From contig JABLXE010000002.1 of assembly GCA_013178225.1 (NCBI GenBank), positions 164,128 through 228,127 on the forward strand: a stretch of DNA of 64,000 nucleotides, in the 5' to 3' direction. This document shows, piece by piece, positions 34,100-43,093 of the stretch. A program made the translations under genes and the position numbers. The notes beneath the pieces are model-generated. The model saw only the letters and a program-made list of their open reading frames with translations. It did no database searches and had not been told where the DNA came from. Origin of the DNA: Methanotrichaceae archaeon (GTDB lineage: Archaea > Halobacteriota > Methanosarcinia > Methanotrichales > Methanotrichaceae). How positions within the stretch are numbered: position 1 is the first letter of the stretch; each line of letters opens with the position of its first letter.

Positions 34100-34868
34100 A
34101 CTCAATAAGTATCTGGCCTCGGCCTACAAGAACTGGTTGATCGCCAAGAGGAACGTCTTCACCCTCTTTGAGCTCTTCTTCTGGCCCATGATCAGCCTCC
34201 TGTCCATCGGCCTTCTCACCAGGTTCCTGCAGGTCGGTCCGGATATGGTCTCGTTTCTGCTGGTGGGAGCAATCGCCCTCACCATTTTGCAGGTGGCGCA
34301 GATCGATGTGGCCTACGTCCTCTTGTTCGACATGTGGTCCAAGTCCATAAAGAACACTTTCATCGCTCCCGTAGAGAGCTACCACCTGGTGTTCGGGGCT
34401 CTCGTGTTCGGCATAGTCAGGGGCTCCTTCGTCTTCGCCATCCTGGCTGTGGTCAGCCGCTATCTCTTCGGCTTCGACTTCCTGGCAGGAGGCCCGCTGA
34501 TGGTGGCAATCTTCCTTTCCGGCGTGTTCGCAGTGGCCGCGGTGATTGGAATGACGGTCTGCATCTCCATACTCACCTTCGGCCAGAAGGCAGACGTGGC
34601 CGCCTGGAGCCTGAGCGGCCTGATATTGCTGGTCTCCGGCATCTACTATCCGGTAGATGTGCTGCCCTACGCTCTGCAGGTCGTGGCCAAGGCCATACCC
34701 CTGACCTATTTTCTGGAGTACTACCGCTCGGCTTACATTCCCGGTTCCTACAACCTGGCCCTGGGAGCGACGCTCGCAGCGGCATACCTGATACTGGGAC
34801 TGATATTGTTGCAGATATCGATCGAACGGGCCAGGAGAACCGGCATTCTGCTCCGGCTGTCCGAATAG
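34074..34868 (+). CDS. ABC-2 type exporter permease
   Basis: 264 aa with six hydrophobic spans and the ABC-2 family motif near the C-terminal third, L-S-G-L-I-L-L-V-S-G-I-Y-Y-P-V-D-V-L-P. The start within the ATPase gene (26-nt overlap) gives a sensible cytoplasmic N-terminus (S-W-R-G-E-L-N-K-Y). Together with the two genes upstream it forms a three-gene exporter unit. The substrate cannot be inferred. Confidence 0.87.
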   Translation: MSFLSWRGELNKYLASAYKNWLIAKRNVFTLFELFFWPMISLLSIGLLTRFLQVGPDMVSFLLVGAIALTILQVAQIDVAYVLLFDMWSKSIKNTFIAPVESYHLVFGALVFGIVRGSFVFAILAVVSRYLFGFDFLAGGPLMVAIFLSGVFAVAAVIGMTVCISILTFGQKADVAAWSLSGLILLVSGIYYPVDVLPYALQVVAKAIPLTYFLEYYRSAYIPGSYNLALGATLAAAYLILGLILLQISIERARRTGILLRLSE

Positions 34869-34910
34869 GCAGCAGAGATTTAAGTTTATGAGACCTTCAA
34901 TAGATGGGCG

Positions 34911-36134
34911 TTGGCTGTGATCGAGGGCACAATTGCGGGATTAGATGTAGGCGACCGGCATCCGGCGAGGATTATGGGCGTAATCAACTTGAGCCGGGAG
35001 TCATTTTACCAGAGGTCAGTTGCCGGGCCGAACGATGCCCGGTCTTTGGCGGCAAGAATGCAGGAGCAGGGCGCTGATCTGATAGACCTGGGTGCAGTCT
35101 CGACTGCTCCCGGCTCGCCGCGAATAGATCTGGATCAGGAACGTGAGCGGCTCTTTCCGGCTCTGAAGGAGATCGTCGACCAGCTGCAGATTCCGGTCTC
35201 CGTGGACACTCAGCGAGCGATCATCGCAGAAGAAGCCCTTAACCTGGGTGCCTCCTGCATAAATGATGTCTCGGGTCTCTCCGATCCGGCGATGAGCAGC
35301 GTTGTTGCCGATCATGACGCTTCTTTGGTCATTATGGCCTCCCGCCTTCGACCCGGAGATCTGCTGCGAATGGACGAGATAATCTCGGTCCTGGGAGAGA
35401 GGATGAGGTCAGCGGAAAAAGCAGGAGTGGATTGGAGAAAGGTATCCCTCGATCCGGGGGTGGGCAGGTGGATTCCGGAGAAGACTCCTGAATATGATCT
35501 GGCCCTGCTGGACGGCTTTTCCAGGTTGCGGGTTCTGAACCGTCCGCTGATGGCTGCGGTCTCCAGGAAATCGTTTATAGGTGCAAGACTTGGTCAGCCT
35601 GATCCGGCCCAAAGGCTGTGCGGCTCTCTGGCTGCTACTGCCATTGCCGTCTACAACGGCGCACATATTGTGAGGACTCACGACATATCGGCCAGTCTGG
35701 AGGCAGCCCGCCTCGCTCAGGCCATAAGAGGGGGCGGACCGAGGATAGATGACGAGGTCCCGGTCGAAGTCCTGGACTGGCTGGGACAGGGATTGGATCT
35801 GCGGGAGGTGTTCCAGCAGACCGGAGTGGACCCTGGCGCCTGGGACATACTGTCCCGGAAGGGCAGCTTCCGGGTCCTGCTGGTAGGTAACTTGAGTTCC
35901 ATGGAGGCCATAATCGTTAAACAGGAGATGCTGGCCCGCGGTGGGGATGCGGCCATCCCGAAGATGGCGCTGCGCTGCGATCCCAAGCCGGAGGAGGTTC
36001 TGATAATGGGAACGGTTTCCCAGATAGGAGGGCTGGCCAAAAACCTGAGAACCCAGCCGTTCCGCCTGGCTCAGGTCGGAAAAGCCATTGAAACGGCTCT
36101 AGAGGAGATAGACAACCCCGTGCGCTATAGGTGA
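34911..36134 (+). CDS. Dihydropteroate synthase-related protein (tetrahydromethanopterin pathway candidate)
   Basis: 407 aa. The first 280 residues are a pterin-binding TIM barrel: R-I-M-G-V-I-N-L-S-R-E-S-F-Y, A-D-L-I-D-L-G-A, S-V-D-T-Q-R, I-N-D-V-S-G and D-P-G-V-G. The C-terminal 110 residues are an added domain seen in the archaeal DHPS-related family (MJ0107 type). Such proteins are candidates for an early pterin condensation step in methanopterin synthesis, but this is not established. TTG start; TTTAAG about 30 nt upstream suggests a leaderless message. The CofE fusion gene follows after 6 nt. Confidence 0.82.
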   Translation: MAVIEGTIAGLDVGDRHPARIMGVINLSRESFYQRSVAGPNDARSLAARMQEQGADLIDLGAVSTAPGSPRIDLDQERERLFPALKEIVDQLQIPVSVDTQRAIIAEEALNLGASCINDVSGLSDPAMSSVVADHDASLVIMASRLRPGDLLRMDEIISVLGERMRSAEKAGVDWRKVSLDPGVGRWIPEKTPEYDLALLDGFSRLRVLNRPLMAAVSRKSFIGARLGQPDPAQRLCGSLAATAIAVYNGAHIVRTHDISASLEAARLAQAIRGGGPRIDDEVPVEVLDWLGQGLDLREVFQQTGVDPGAWDILSRKGSFRVLLVGNLSSMEAIIVKQEMLARGGDAAIPKMALRCDPKPEEVLIMGTVSQIGGLAKNLRTQPFRLAQVGKAIETALEEIDNPVRYR

Positions 36135-36140
36135 GATCTC

Positions 36141-37301
36141 TTGCAGGTATTGGGAATAAAGACCGACCTCATAAATCCGGGCGATAACTTAGCAAAAGCC
36201 CTGCAAAAAGGTCTTCAGGACTGCGGTTTGAGCTTGCAGGACGGAGATATACTTGTGGTGTCGGAGAGCGTGGTCGCCACCGCGGAAGGAAGGGTGGTCG
36301 ATCTGGATGACGTGGTTCCGGGGAGCAAAGCTCGCGCCCTGGCCTTGAGATACGACAAGGACCCACGCGAGATGGAGCTGATCCTCCGCGAGTCGGACCT
36401 GGTTGTGGGAGGAATACCGGGCGTCGTCCTGACCATGAATCAGGGATCGCTTTTTCCTAACGCAGGAATAGATCACTCCAATGCCCCGCCGGGCCATGTG
36501 GTGCTCTTTCCGTCTGACCCGCATAAAACCGCGGCCGAGATTGCGGCCGGGATCGCCCCCGGAAAGCGGATCGGCGTAATTATCGGAGATAGCCGCACCC
36601 ATCCCCTGCGGCTGGGCTGTGTGGGCGTGGCTTTGGCCTGTCACGGCCTGGAGCCGGTGGAAGATGCCAGGGGCCAGAAGGACCTCTACGGGCGGCCTCT
36701 GCTGATCACCCGCAAGGCTGTGGCGGACAACCTGGTTTCTGCCGCCCAGATCGTGATGGGCGAGGGCGACGAGAGCATCCCTGCGGCCATCATCAGAGGC
36801 TCGCCGGTGAAGGTGAGAAAGGATGCGGCCTGCGAGATACCCCGCATAGCTCCTGAGGAGTGCATGTACCTGGGCGCTCTCTCCTCAGGTCTTCGCCCTT
36901 ACGCCGGCGGATATGATGATTTGATAAGGAGCGCAGTTGAGGCCAGAGATAGGGCCTATGCGCCCTATTCGGGATTTCGGGTGGGAGCAGCACTGCTCTC
37001 TCGCAGCGGCCGGGTATTCTCGGCCGGGAACGTGGAGAACGCCTCCTCCGGTGCCGGCATCTGTGCTGAGAGGAACGCTCTGGGCAGAGCCCTGGCCGCA
37101 GGTGAGCGGGATTTCCTGGCCATCGCCATCACCTCTGATGCGAGACGGCCGGTGCCTCCCTGTGGGATCTGCCGCCAGAGTCTGATCGAGTTTGGAGAGG
37201 AGATCGAGGTGATCATGTGCAACCTTGCGGGGGAAGCCCGAGTGGCCAAAATTTCTGACCTTCTTCCAAATCCCTTTAAAGGAGATCTCTTGAAACGGTA
37301 G
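36141..37301 (+). CDS. cofE: CofE-like F420 gamma-glutamyl ligase fused to cytidine deaminase, 386 aa
   Basis: Residues 1-about 250 are a CofE domain, which adds glutamates to F420-0 using GTP: G-D-I-L-V-V-S-E-S-V-V-A-T-A-E-G, G-I-D-H-S-N and I-G-D-S-R-T-H-P-L-R are conserved. Residues about 258-386 are a complete homotetramer-type cytidine deaminase: A-P-Y-S-G-F-R-V-G-A-A, N-V-E-N (297-300), C308-A-E310-R and P-C341-G-I-C344, with zinc ligands C308, C341, C344 and catalytic E310. No stop or frameshift separates the domains. TTG start with AGGTGA 6 nt upstream. Preceded by a DHPS-related gene. Confidence 0.9.
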   Translation: MQVLGIKTDLINPGDNLAKALQKGLQDCGLSLQDGDILVVSESVVATAEGRVVDLDDVVPGSKARALALRYDKDPREMELILRESDLVVGGIPGVVLTMNQGSLFPNAGIDHSNAPPGHVVLFPSDPHKTAAEIAAGIAPGKRIGVIIGDSRTHPLRLGCVGVALACHGLEPVEDARGQKDLYGRPLLITRKAVADNLVSAAQIVMGEGDESIPAAIIRGSPVKVRKDAACEIPRIAPEECMYLGALSSGLRPYAGGYDDLIRSAVEARDRAYAPYSGFRVGAALLSRSGRVFSAGNVENASSGAGICAERNALGRALAAGERDFLAIAITSDARRPVPPCGICRQSLIEFGEEIEVIMCNLAGEARVAKISDLLPNPFKGDLLKR

Positions 37302-37464
37302 GGTACATGGCCTGCAAGCGATTTGATTTAAGGTAATTCGGCGTCAAATCAAATTATTTACATTTAAATATAATATTATTTGAAGCTTAATTTTGGAATG
37401 CAAATCTCCTTTGCCTTTTTGCATCATCTTTTAGGAAATATGGAAAATGCGAACTCTGATGATC

Positions 37465-37473
37465 TTTTTATAC
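37465..37473 (+). promoter_or_regulatory. TATA-like element of trkH (first copy)
   Basis: TTTTTATAC in a very AT-rich 230-nt intergenic region, 61 nt before the ATG; the leader would hold the GAGGT SD. Confidence 0.4.
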
Positions 37474-37533
37474 CTAGAGATATCGAGTATTCTATTAGGA
37501 GATTCTTTTGCAGCTTATGATTAGCGAGGTCCA

Positions 37534-39123
37534 ATGAGATTCCAGGTGTTTTTGCGCTTGTTCGGATCGCTGCTCAAGCTCTTGGCAGTGGTGATGCTCC
37601 TTCCGGGAGCCGTCGCTGCCTACTATGGTGAAACTCAAGGAGTGCTGGCCTTCGCCTTGACCTCCCTTCTAACTCTGGTGACAGGAATCGCCCTCGGCAG
37701 GCTGGGCTCAGACGAGGAGATGGGTCAGAAAGAGGGATTTGCGCTCGTTGCTTTGGGCTGGCTGGGTGCAGCCCTGTTCGGCGCTCTTCCCTATCTCTTC
37801 CTGGGGCTGAGCCCTTTAGATTCCTTCTTCGAATCCATGTCCGGATTCACCACCACGGGCTCCTCTATCCTGACCGAAGCCAATTCTCAGGGCTATTACA
37901 TTATAAACCCGCACCTGGCGAACCAGAGCCTGGCCACGGCCATTTCCCTAAATCTGTCTCGAACCGTCGCCGGGTTCCTTCCCCCGGGCACAGGCTTCCT
38001 GCATAACCTGCTGATCGCCGGCCCGGAGCAGACCTACTTCGGACTTCTATTCTGGCGCTCATTCTCGCAATGGCTGGGGGGCATGGGCATTATCCTGTTA
38101 TTCATCGCCATCCTGCCGCGGCTGGGGGTGGCAGGGCGGCAGCTCTACAAGGCCGAGGTGCCGGGTCCAGACAAAGATACCATCACCCCTCGCATTCGTC
38201 AGACTGCGCGAATCCTGTGGGTGGTTTACGTGCTCCTGACGGCCATCGAAGTCGGGCTGCTCTTCCTGGCAGGCATGCCCCTTTACGATGCCTTCTGCAA
38301 CACCTTTGCCACCATGGCCACAGGAGGCTTCTCGCCGCAGCTGGCCAGCATCGCCTCTTATAGGAGCGCGACCGTCGACGGCATAATCACGCTCTTCATG
38401 TTCCTGGCCGGGGCCAACTTCGTCCTGCATTACCGAACGCTCTATCGCGATCGAAGAAGCCTGATCGACGACACGGAGTTCAGGTTCTACGCGCTGATCA
38501 TTATAATCTCGACCGCGGCCGTGATGTTGTGGGGCGGCCTCTCCGGGGACCTGTTCATCAAATTCCGTTATGCAGTGTTCCAGATAGTCTCTATAATCAC
38601 CACCACTGGATTTGCCACTGCCGACTTCGACAGCTGGACGACCGCGGCCAAGTACGTGCTGCTTCTGCTGATGTTCATAGGTGCCTGCGCCGGCTCGACC
38701 GGGGGTGCCATGAAGGTTGTAAGAGTGCTGTTGATGCTGAAGAGCGGCTACCGGGAGCTGTTCAACGCCCTGCATCCCAAAGCAGTGCTGACGGTCCGGC
38801 TGGCCGGCGAGCCGGTGAGAGATGACGTCCTCCGGTCCAGCAACGTATTTGTGGCTCTTTACATCACCATATTCGCCGTGGCCACGCTGCTTTTGGCGGT
38901 GATCTCTTTCGGAGACCCGCGCATGGACATTGCCACCGCGACCTCTGCCGTGGCCACCACCTTGGGCAATGTCGGACCTGGATTCGGGATGGTTGGGCCC
39001 AATTTCAGCTTCGCTGACGTCCACCCGCTTGGAAAGATGCTGCTCATCTTCTGCATGTGGATCGGCCGGCTGGAGGTAATTACTGTGCTGGTGCTTCTGC
39101 TTCCCGAATTCTGGAAGAAATGA
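37534..39123 (+). CDS. trkH: TrkH/KtrB-type potassium transporter membrane subunit (copy 1), 529 aa
   Basis: Four-repeat M1-P-M2 potassium transporter with pore motifs F-T-T-T-G-S-S, M-A-T-G-G-F-S, T-T-T-G-F-A-T and V-G-P-G-F-G, one selectivity-filter Gly each. The SD GAGGT lies 4 nt before the ATG. A TrkA/RCK regulatory subunit is needed for function in characterised systems, but none is adjacent. A second trkH of the same size and layout is at 49890-51497. Membrane uptake of potassium, probably driven by the ion gradient. Confidence 0.93.
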   Translation: MRFQVFLRLFGSLLKLLAVVMLLPGAVAAYYGETQGVLAFALTSLLTLVTGIALGRLGSDEEMGQKEGFALVALGWLGAALFGALPYLFLGLSPLDSFFESMSGFTTTGSSILTEANSQGYYIINPHLANQSLATAISLNLSRTVAGFLPPGTGFLHNLLIAGPEQTYFGLLFWRSFSQWLGGMGIILLFIAILPRLGVAGRQLYKAEVPGPDKDTITPRIRQTARILWVVYVLLTAIEVGLLFLAGMPLYDAFCNTFATMATGGFSPQLASIASYRSATVDGIITLFMFLAGANFVLHYRTLYRDRRSLIDDTEFRFYALIIIISTAAVMLWGGLSGDLFIKFRYAVFQIVSIITTTGFATADFDSWTTAAKYVLLLLMFIGACAGSTGGAMKVVRVLLMLKSGYRELFNALHPKAVLTVRLAGEPVRDDVLRSSNVFVALYITIFAVATLLLAVISFGDPRMDIATATSAVATTLGNVGPGFGMVGPNFSFADVHPLGKMLLIFCMWIGRLEVITVLVLLLPEFWKK

Positions 39124-39388
39124 ACAAGATTTTCGTCTTTTTCGGTCCCAGTCTCCCTTTCGTCTTCAACGGTCCGGCCATCTTTTTCATCTAGCTTCAC
39201 TTTCGCTCTCCGCGCCCTTTCTTTTTTAAGCCTTCAGCCGCCAGTCCATTTTATCGGAGAGTTCATTATGGGGGCAATATTTACAAATCATTTGTATCTT
39301 ATACATACTTTTATTAAGGCCAAAAATGTTTTATTGATATCATTTTTCGGGAAAATCTATTTATTCTTACACGTATGTTATGTGTAGT

Positions 39389-39592
39389 ATGGCAGGAGTC
39401 ATAGAGCGGGTGTGGTGGCCCGGTCAACGGCGAGAGGAAGTCGTGGGGAGGATGGTGTCAAGACGCTCTGTAAATCCGGCCGTCCTGGAGCTGGAGGCAG
39501 CTAAAGAGATCCTGAGCGAGATCTTCGGGGCCCGGCCAGGAGACGTGGAGGAGATGATAGAGCGGCGTTTAGCAGAGCAACGATTCCGCTAG
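39389..39592 (+). CDS. Small hypothetical protein, 67 aa
   Basis: Unrecognised. The frame also offers an ATG at 39380; the ATG at 39389 is 28 nt after the centre of CTATTTATT (39357-39365), which fits a leaderless message. The N-terminal third is basic (W-W-P-G-Q-R-R-E-E), the rest a helical, acidic segment (A-K-E-I-L-S-E-I-F-G-A, V-E-E-M-I-E-R-R-L-A-E) resembling a coiled coil. A possible hairpin AAGGGC/GCCCTT at 39606-39629 follows the stop. Confidence 0.5.
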   Translation: MAGVIERVWWPGQRREEVVGRMVSRRSVNPAVLELEAAKEILSEIFGARPGDVEEMIERRLAEQRFR

Positions 39593-39680
39593 ACAATTAT
39601 CACCAAAGGGCCCCCGGGTGGGCGCCCTTGTTCATGCCGCGACCTCAAGTCTAAAATATTTTCAGCACCAATATAACTTC

Positions 39681-40274
39681 ATGATACTCGGGATCTGCGG
39701 CAGCCCTCGCAAGATGGCCACAGAATACATCCTCGGCGAGGCCCTGAAGATGCTGGTGGAGAAGGGCTACAAGACGCAGCTGTTCACGGTGCGGGGAAAA
39801 AACATCGCCCCCTGCAAACATTGCGACTACTGCCTCAAGAACGCCCGCTGCCTGGTTGAGGACGACATGTACCAGCTCTATCCCTTGATAAAGGAGGCTC
39901 GCGGCCTGGTGCTCGCAACCCCGGTGTACAACGGCGGGGTCAGCGCGCAGATGAAAGCGGTGATGGACCGGACCCGAGCCACAATGGCCGCCGATCCGAA
40001 AATCCTGTTGCGCCGGCCGGGCATGGCCATCGCGGTGGGAGGCGACCGCATGGGAGGTCAGGAGCTGGCAATACAGCAGATCCAGGCCTTTTACGTGCTG
40101 AACGGAATGCTTCCCGTTAGCGGCGGATTCTTCGGCTCCAACCTGGGGGCAACCTTCTGGTCAAAGGACACTCTTGAGGGAGCAGAGAAAGACGAAGAGG
40201 GATTCAGGTCTTTAAGAAAGACGGTGCGCAGGTTTGCAGAGACCGTTGAGTGGCTCGAAAAGGCGGAAAAATGA
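39681..40274 (+). CDS. Iron-sulfur flavoprotein (ISF family), 197 aa
   Basis: Flavodoxin-like FMN protein with a compact Cys motif: C45-x2-C48-x2-C51-x5-C57, the ISF [4Fe-4S] ligand pattern (C-x2-C-x2-C-x4-7-C). G-S-P-R-K-M-A-T-E near residue 8 and T-P-V-Y-N-G-G-V-S-A-Q-M-K bind FMN. ISF accepts electrons from ferredoxin in acetate-grown methanogens and has been tied to oxygen or peroxide defence. The start at M-I-L-G-I-C-G-S is the family start; the longer frame upstream has no support. Followed 46 nt later by AfpA. Confidence 0.9.
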   Translation: MILGICGSPRKMATEYILGEALKMLVEKGYKTQLFTVRGKNIAPCKHCDYCLKNARCLVEDDMYQLYPLIKEARGLVLATPVYNGGVSAQMKAVMDRTRATMAADPKILLRRPGMAIAVGGDRMGGQELAIQQIQAFYVLNGMLPVSGGFFGSNLGATFWSKDTLEGAEKDEEGFRSLRKTVRRFAETVEWLEKAEK

Positions 40275-40320
40275 AAATCATTTGTTTATCATCAGAAATG
40301 GCAGCGGAGGAATTACAGTC

Positions 40321-40902
40321 ATGGCGAAGAATGCGGCAAAAAAGAAGATAGCATGGGGGATTACCGGCAGCGGAGATCGCATTGTGGAGACGGTCGAGGT
40401 CCTAAAAGAGCTGCAAAAGCAGTACGAGGACGCCCTGGACATACGGGTCTTCGTCTCTCGGGCCGGCGAACAGGTCATCAAATACTACAAGCTCTTCAAC
40501 GATTTGGAGAAGAACTTCGATAAGGTGTGGGTGGAGATCAACGCCAACTCTCCCTTCCTGGCCGGACAGCTGCAGGTGAGACGCTACGAATTCCTCCTTT
40601 TAGCCCCCACCACCTCCAACACCGTGGCCAAGATCTCCTTGGGCCTTGCCGACTCTCTGCTCTCCAACGCTGCCATCATGGCTCAGAAAGCCTTCGTGCC
40701 CACCTACATCATGCCCTGTGACTACAAGCCGGGGATCATCACCACCATTCTTCCTGACGGCAGCGAGATGAAGCTCAGAATTCGAAAGGAAGATGCAGAA
40801 CACGTGCAGAGGCTGCGGCAGATGGAAGACGTGCAGGTAATAGAAACCCCGCAGGAGATACCTTCTGTTTTTGAGAAGTACTTTGGGGCTCGTGCAGTTT
40901 GA
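40321..40902 (+). CDS. afpA: Archaeoflavoprotein AfpA-type flavoprotein
   Basis: 193-aa FMN protein of the HFCD/flavoprotein superfamily: I-A-W-G-I-T-G-S-G-D at the start, A-P-T-T-S-N-T-V-A-K-I-S-L-G-L-A-D in the middle, and Y-I-M-P-C-D. This matches archaeoflavoproteins (AF1518 type), which take electrons from ferredoxin; DmrB-type dihydromethanopterin reductase is a close relative and cannot be excluded. Adjacent to an ISF gene, which suggests a ferredoxin-flavoprotein electron path. The ATG at 40321 is the first plausible start. Confidence 0.83.
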   Translation: MAKNAAKKKIAWGITGSGDRIVETVEVLKELQKQYEDALDIRVFVSRAGEQVIKYYKLFNDLEKNFDKVWVEINANSPFLAGQLQVRRYEFLLLAPTTSNTVAKISLGLADSLLSNAAIMAQKAFVPTYIMPCDYKPGIITTILPDGSEMKLRIRKEDAEHVQRLRQMEDVQVIETPQEIPSVFEKYFGARAV

Positions 40903-40905
40903 ATT

Positions 40906-41352
40906 TCAGGCTGGCCGGTTCAGGGCGGCCGACAGTACTGCCAGAAGGGAGAGGAGTGCGCCCGGGCCGGGGCTTTGGGGAAGAATCTCTTCCAGGCTTC
41001 GCGAAGCGTTGCCCGGCGGGCTGCGCCCGCTTGCCGGCACCGTACCGGAGACCTCCAGGGCCACCAGGTCGCCTCCTCCGCCGGCATAGATCCGCCTGAC
41101 CGCGAGGTTGAGATCGCCGTAGAGCAGGTGCTCTCCCAGGCCCAGCACTGCAGACTGAACTTTTATCTCTTCCCGGTATAGGCTGACCCACACCATCTCC
41201 TTCTGGGAATCGACATCTTCGATCACCAGGATCAGGTCACCGCCCAAAGTCAACGGCTCCTGCGTGGCCAGGAGGACATCCTCGGCTCCGGCCGGCACAG
41301 CCAGGGCGGCCATCACCAGCAAAACTACAGAAACCGTAATCGGCCAGCCCAT
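40906..41352 (-). CDS. Exported protein with one S-layer (PF07752/DUF1608-like) domain
   Basis: About 148 aa from the ATG at 41352 (TTG at 41388 is also in frame). Signal peptide core V-S-V-V-L-L-V-M-A-A-L-A-V-P-A-G-A. The middle has L-T-L-G-G-D-L-I-L-V-I-E-D-V-D, V-W-V-S-L-Y-R and I-Y-A-G-G-G-G-D-L-V-A-L, close to the repeat unit of Methanosarcina S-layer proteins, in a single copy. The C-terminus is P-G-P-G followed by a hydrophobic helix and N-R-P-A, resembling an archaeosortase (PGF-CTERM) sorting signal. The gene converges with afpA, leaving 3 nt between stops. Confidence 0.72.
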   Translation of the reverse strand: MGWPITVSVVLLVMAALAVPAGAEDVLLATQEPLTLGGDLILVIEDVDSQKEMVWVSLYREEIKVQSAVLGLGEHLLYGDLNLAVRRIYAGGGGDLVALEVSGTVPASGRSPPGNASRSLEEILPQSPGPGALLSLLAVLSAALNRPA

Positions 41353-41485
41353 CAAATTTTGTCGAGCCACCGGAGCTATCCCCTTCAATTTCTTAAGACA
41401 AACCCCTCGCTGGAAAGGGTTTTATTACTTATCAACCTATCGTCGGATAACACAGATAAGAGAAAAGGTAGCATTGGTGATTTCA

Positions 41486-41878
41486 ATGAAGGATGTAGGA
41501 ATACTGGTTTTAGGCCACGGGTCCAGCCTTCCATACAACAAGGAACTGGTTGAAGCCCTGGCACAGATGATAGGCAAGAACCACGACGGACCCGTGAGAA
41601 CGGCTTACCTCAACATGAACGATCCGGACATACCCGCGGGTCTGAAGAGCTTTGAGGGAACAGGCGTCTCCAAGATCGTCGCCCTTCCGCTCTTCCTGGC
41701 CCACGGCGTTCACACCCGCGAGGATATACCCAGGGAGCTGGGTGTGGATCAGAACAAGCGGCGAGGTACGGTTGCGGTTAACGGGAGCGACGTGGAGGTT
41801 GTATGCGCCGAGCCCCTGGGCGTGGACGAGTGTATTGCCGCCCTGGCCTGCAAGAGGGCAGAGGAAGCCCTAAGATAG
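41486..41878 (+). CDS. cfbA: Sirohydrochlorin nickelochelatase CfbA
   Basis: The short, 130-aa CbiXS/CfbA chelatase, which inserts nickel into sirohydrochlorin as the first F430-specific step (it also accepts cobalt). Metal-binding His are in L-G-H-G-S-S (H11) and L-A-H-G-V-H-T (H73, H76). A GGTGA lies 5 nt before the ATG at 41486. TTTATTACTT near 41421 is the likely promoter. cfbE follows at once, which supports the nickel role over cobalamin synthesis. cfbB is not in the window. Confidence 0.92.
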   Translation: MKDVGILVLGHGSSLPYNKELVEALAQMIGKNHDGPVRTAYLNMNDPDIPAGLKSFEGTGVSKIVALPLFLAHGVHTREDIPRELGVDQNKRRGTVAVNGSDVEVVCAEPLGVDECIAALACKRAEEALR

Positions 41879-41880
41879 CG

Positions 41881-43089
41881 GTGCTGGACACCATTCACGG
41901 CGCTCTCACCTTGGCTCGCAGGATGGATGAGCTGGGAATGAAGGCCGATGCCCTGGAGGTCTACCATCACTCTCCAAGCGTAGCCGATTACGACCTGGTG
42001 GTGGCTCCGGTGCACCTGGGCCCGAAAAATCCGGTTTTAATCGAGGCCAGGAGGCTGGGGAAGGGGATTATCACCCATCACCAGGCTGCAGGAGAGCTGC
42101 TGTGCGAAGAGGATACGGATATCCGGATCATCGAGGTGACGGGAACGCACAGCAAGACCACCACCGCGCTTCTAGCGGCCCGGATACTGTCGAGGCAGAA
42201 AAAGGTTTTATCTCACACCACCAGGGGGCTTGAGCTGTGGACCGGCGGAGAGAGCCGGACCCTGGGAAAGGGTCTCAGCATCACTCCCGCCAACGTGATT
42301 GCAGCATTTGACGCCGCAAGGGCCCAGGATGTGGATGTGCTGGTCAGCGAGATATCGCTGGGAGGAACCGGATTGGCCGATATCGGCATTCTCACCAGCT
42401 TTTCCGGGGACTATCGCATAGCAGGCCAAAGCGCTTGGGCCAGCACCGCCAAGCTGCAGATGGCCTCTCTGGCCAAACCCGGATCCAGGCTTCTGTCCGC
42501 AAGCGATGTCAAAATATCATCCGACCTGACTTTTGGTCCAGCGGGCCGGGTCAGGGCCGAGAGAGAATGCCTGCATTTCGGAGATCGATGCGTCTCTCTG
42601 CAATTGGATCCCAGCCTGGACTTTCCCAGCTACCAGACGGCGATCTCCGCAGCCTCGGCCGCGGCCTGGGAGATGGGGCTTTCCCCGGAAGAGATATCGG
42701 AGGCGCTTTGCGACTTTAACGGCGTGAGCGGCAGGATGAAGGTCAGCTGCCAGGGCAGCCTCACGGTATATGACTGCTCTAACTCCGGGCTCAAGCTCTC
42801 GGACGTGCGCCGGGCCCTGGACCTGGTAGCAGGAGGGCGTCTGGGAATGGTGGTTGGTGAAGATGCAGAGACCGTGTGCGAGGGAATGGACGTTCCCGGC
42901 CTGGTTGATCTGCTCGCCAGGCGGCGTAACGAGATAGCCTTCCTGGTCCTGGTTGGAGAGAGGCTCCTGCCCTTTGCAGAGGATCTGAAAGCCAGGACCG
43001 CGCCTGACCTGTCCGCCGGATTATCGCTAGTCCGGAAGGAAGGATCGGAAGCCGACCGGCTGCTGTCATGTGTGAAATGTTTTAGGTGA
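41881..43089 (+). CDS. cfbE: CfbE, Mur-ligase-like coenzyme F430 synthetase
   Basis: Converts 15,17(3)-seco-F430 to F430 by ATP-dependent ring closure. The Mur-ligase P-loop is [10 protein letters not shown], followed by a central domain ([12 protein letters not shown]) and a C-terminal domain with F-N-G-V-S-G-R-M and Y-D-C-S-N-S-G. The frame is open back into cfbA. I start at the GTG at 41881 (M-L-D-T-I-H-G), which corresponds to the usual family N-terminus, with GAGG about 16 nt upstream; an ATG at 41803 would overlap cfbA by 76 nt. Position between cfbA and cfbD supports the call. Confidence 0.9.
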   Translation: MLDTIHGALTLARRMDELGMKADALEVYHHSPSVADYDLVVAPVHLGPKNPVLIEARRLGKGIITHHQAAGELLCEEDTDIRIIEVTGTHSKTTTALLAARILSRQKKVLSHTTRGLELWTGGESRTLGKGLSITPANVIAAFDAARAQDVDVLVSEISLGGTGLADIGILTSFSGDYRIAGQSAWASTAKLQMASLAKPGSRLLSASDVKISSDLTFGPAGRVRAERECLHFGDRCVSLQLDPSLDFPSYQTAISAASAAAWEMGLSPEEISEALCDFNGVSGRMKVSCQGSLTVYDCSNSGLKLSDVRRALDLVAGGRLGMVVGEDAETVCEGMDVPGLVDLLARRRNEIAFLVLVGERLLPFAEDLKARTAPDLSAGLSLVRKEGSEADRLLSCVKCFR

Positions 43090-43093
43090 TCTA

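Noticed and set aside
38098..39024. 308-codon antisense frame over trkH
   Set aside because: Shadow of the potassium transporter gene; composition is His/Gly/Arg-rich and unlike a protein.
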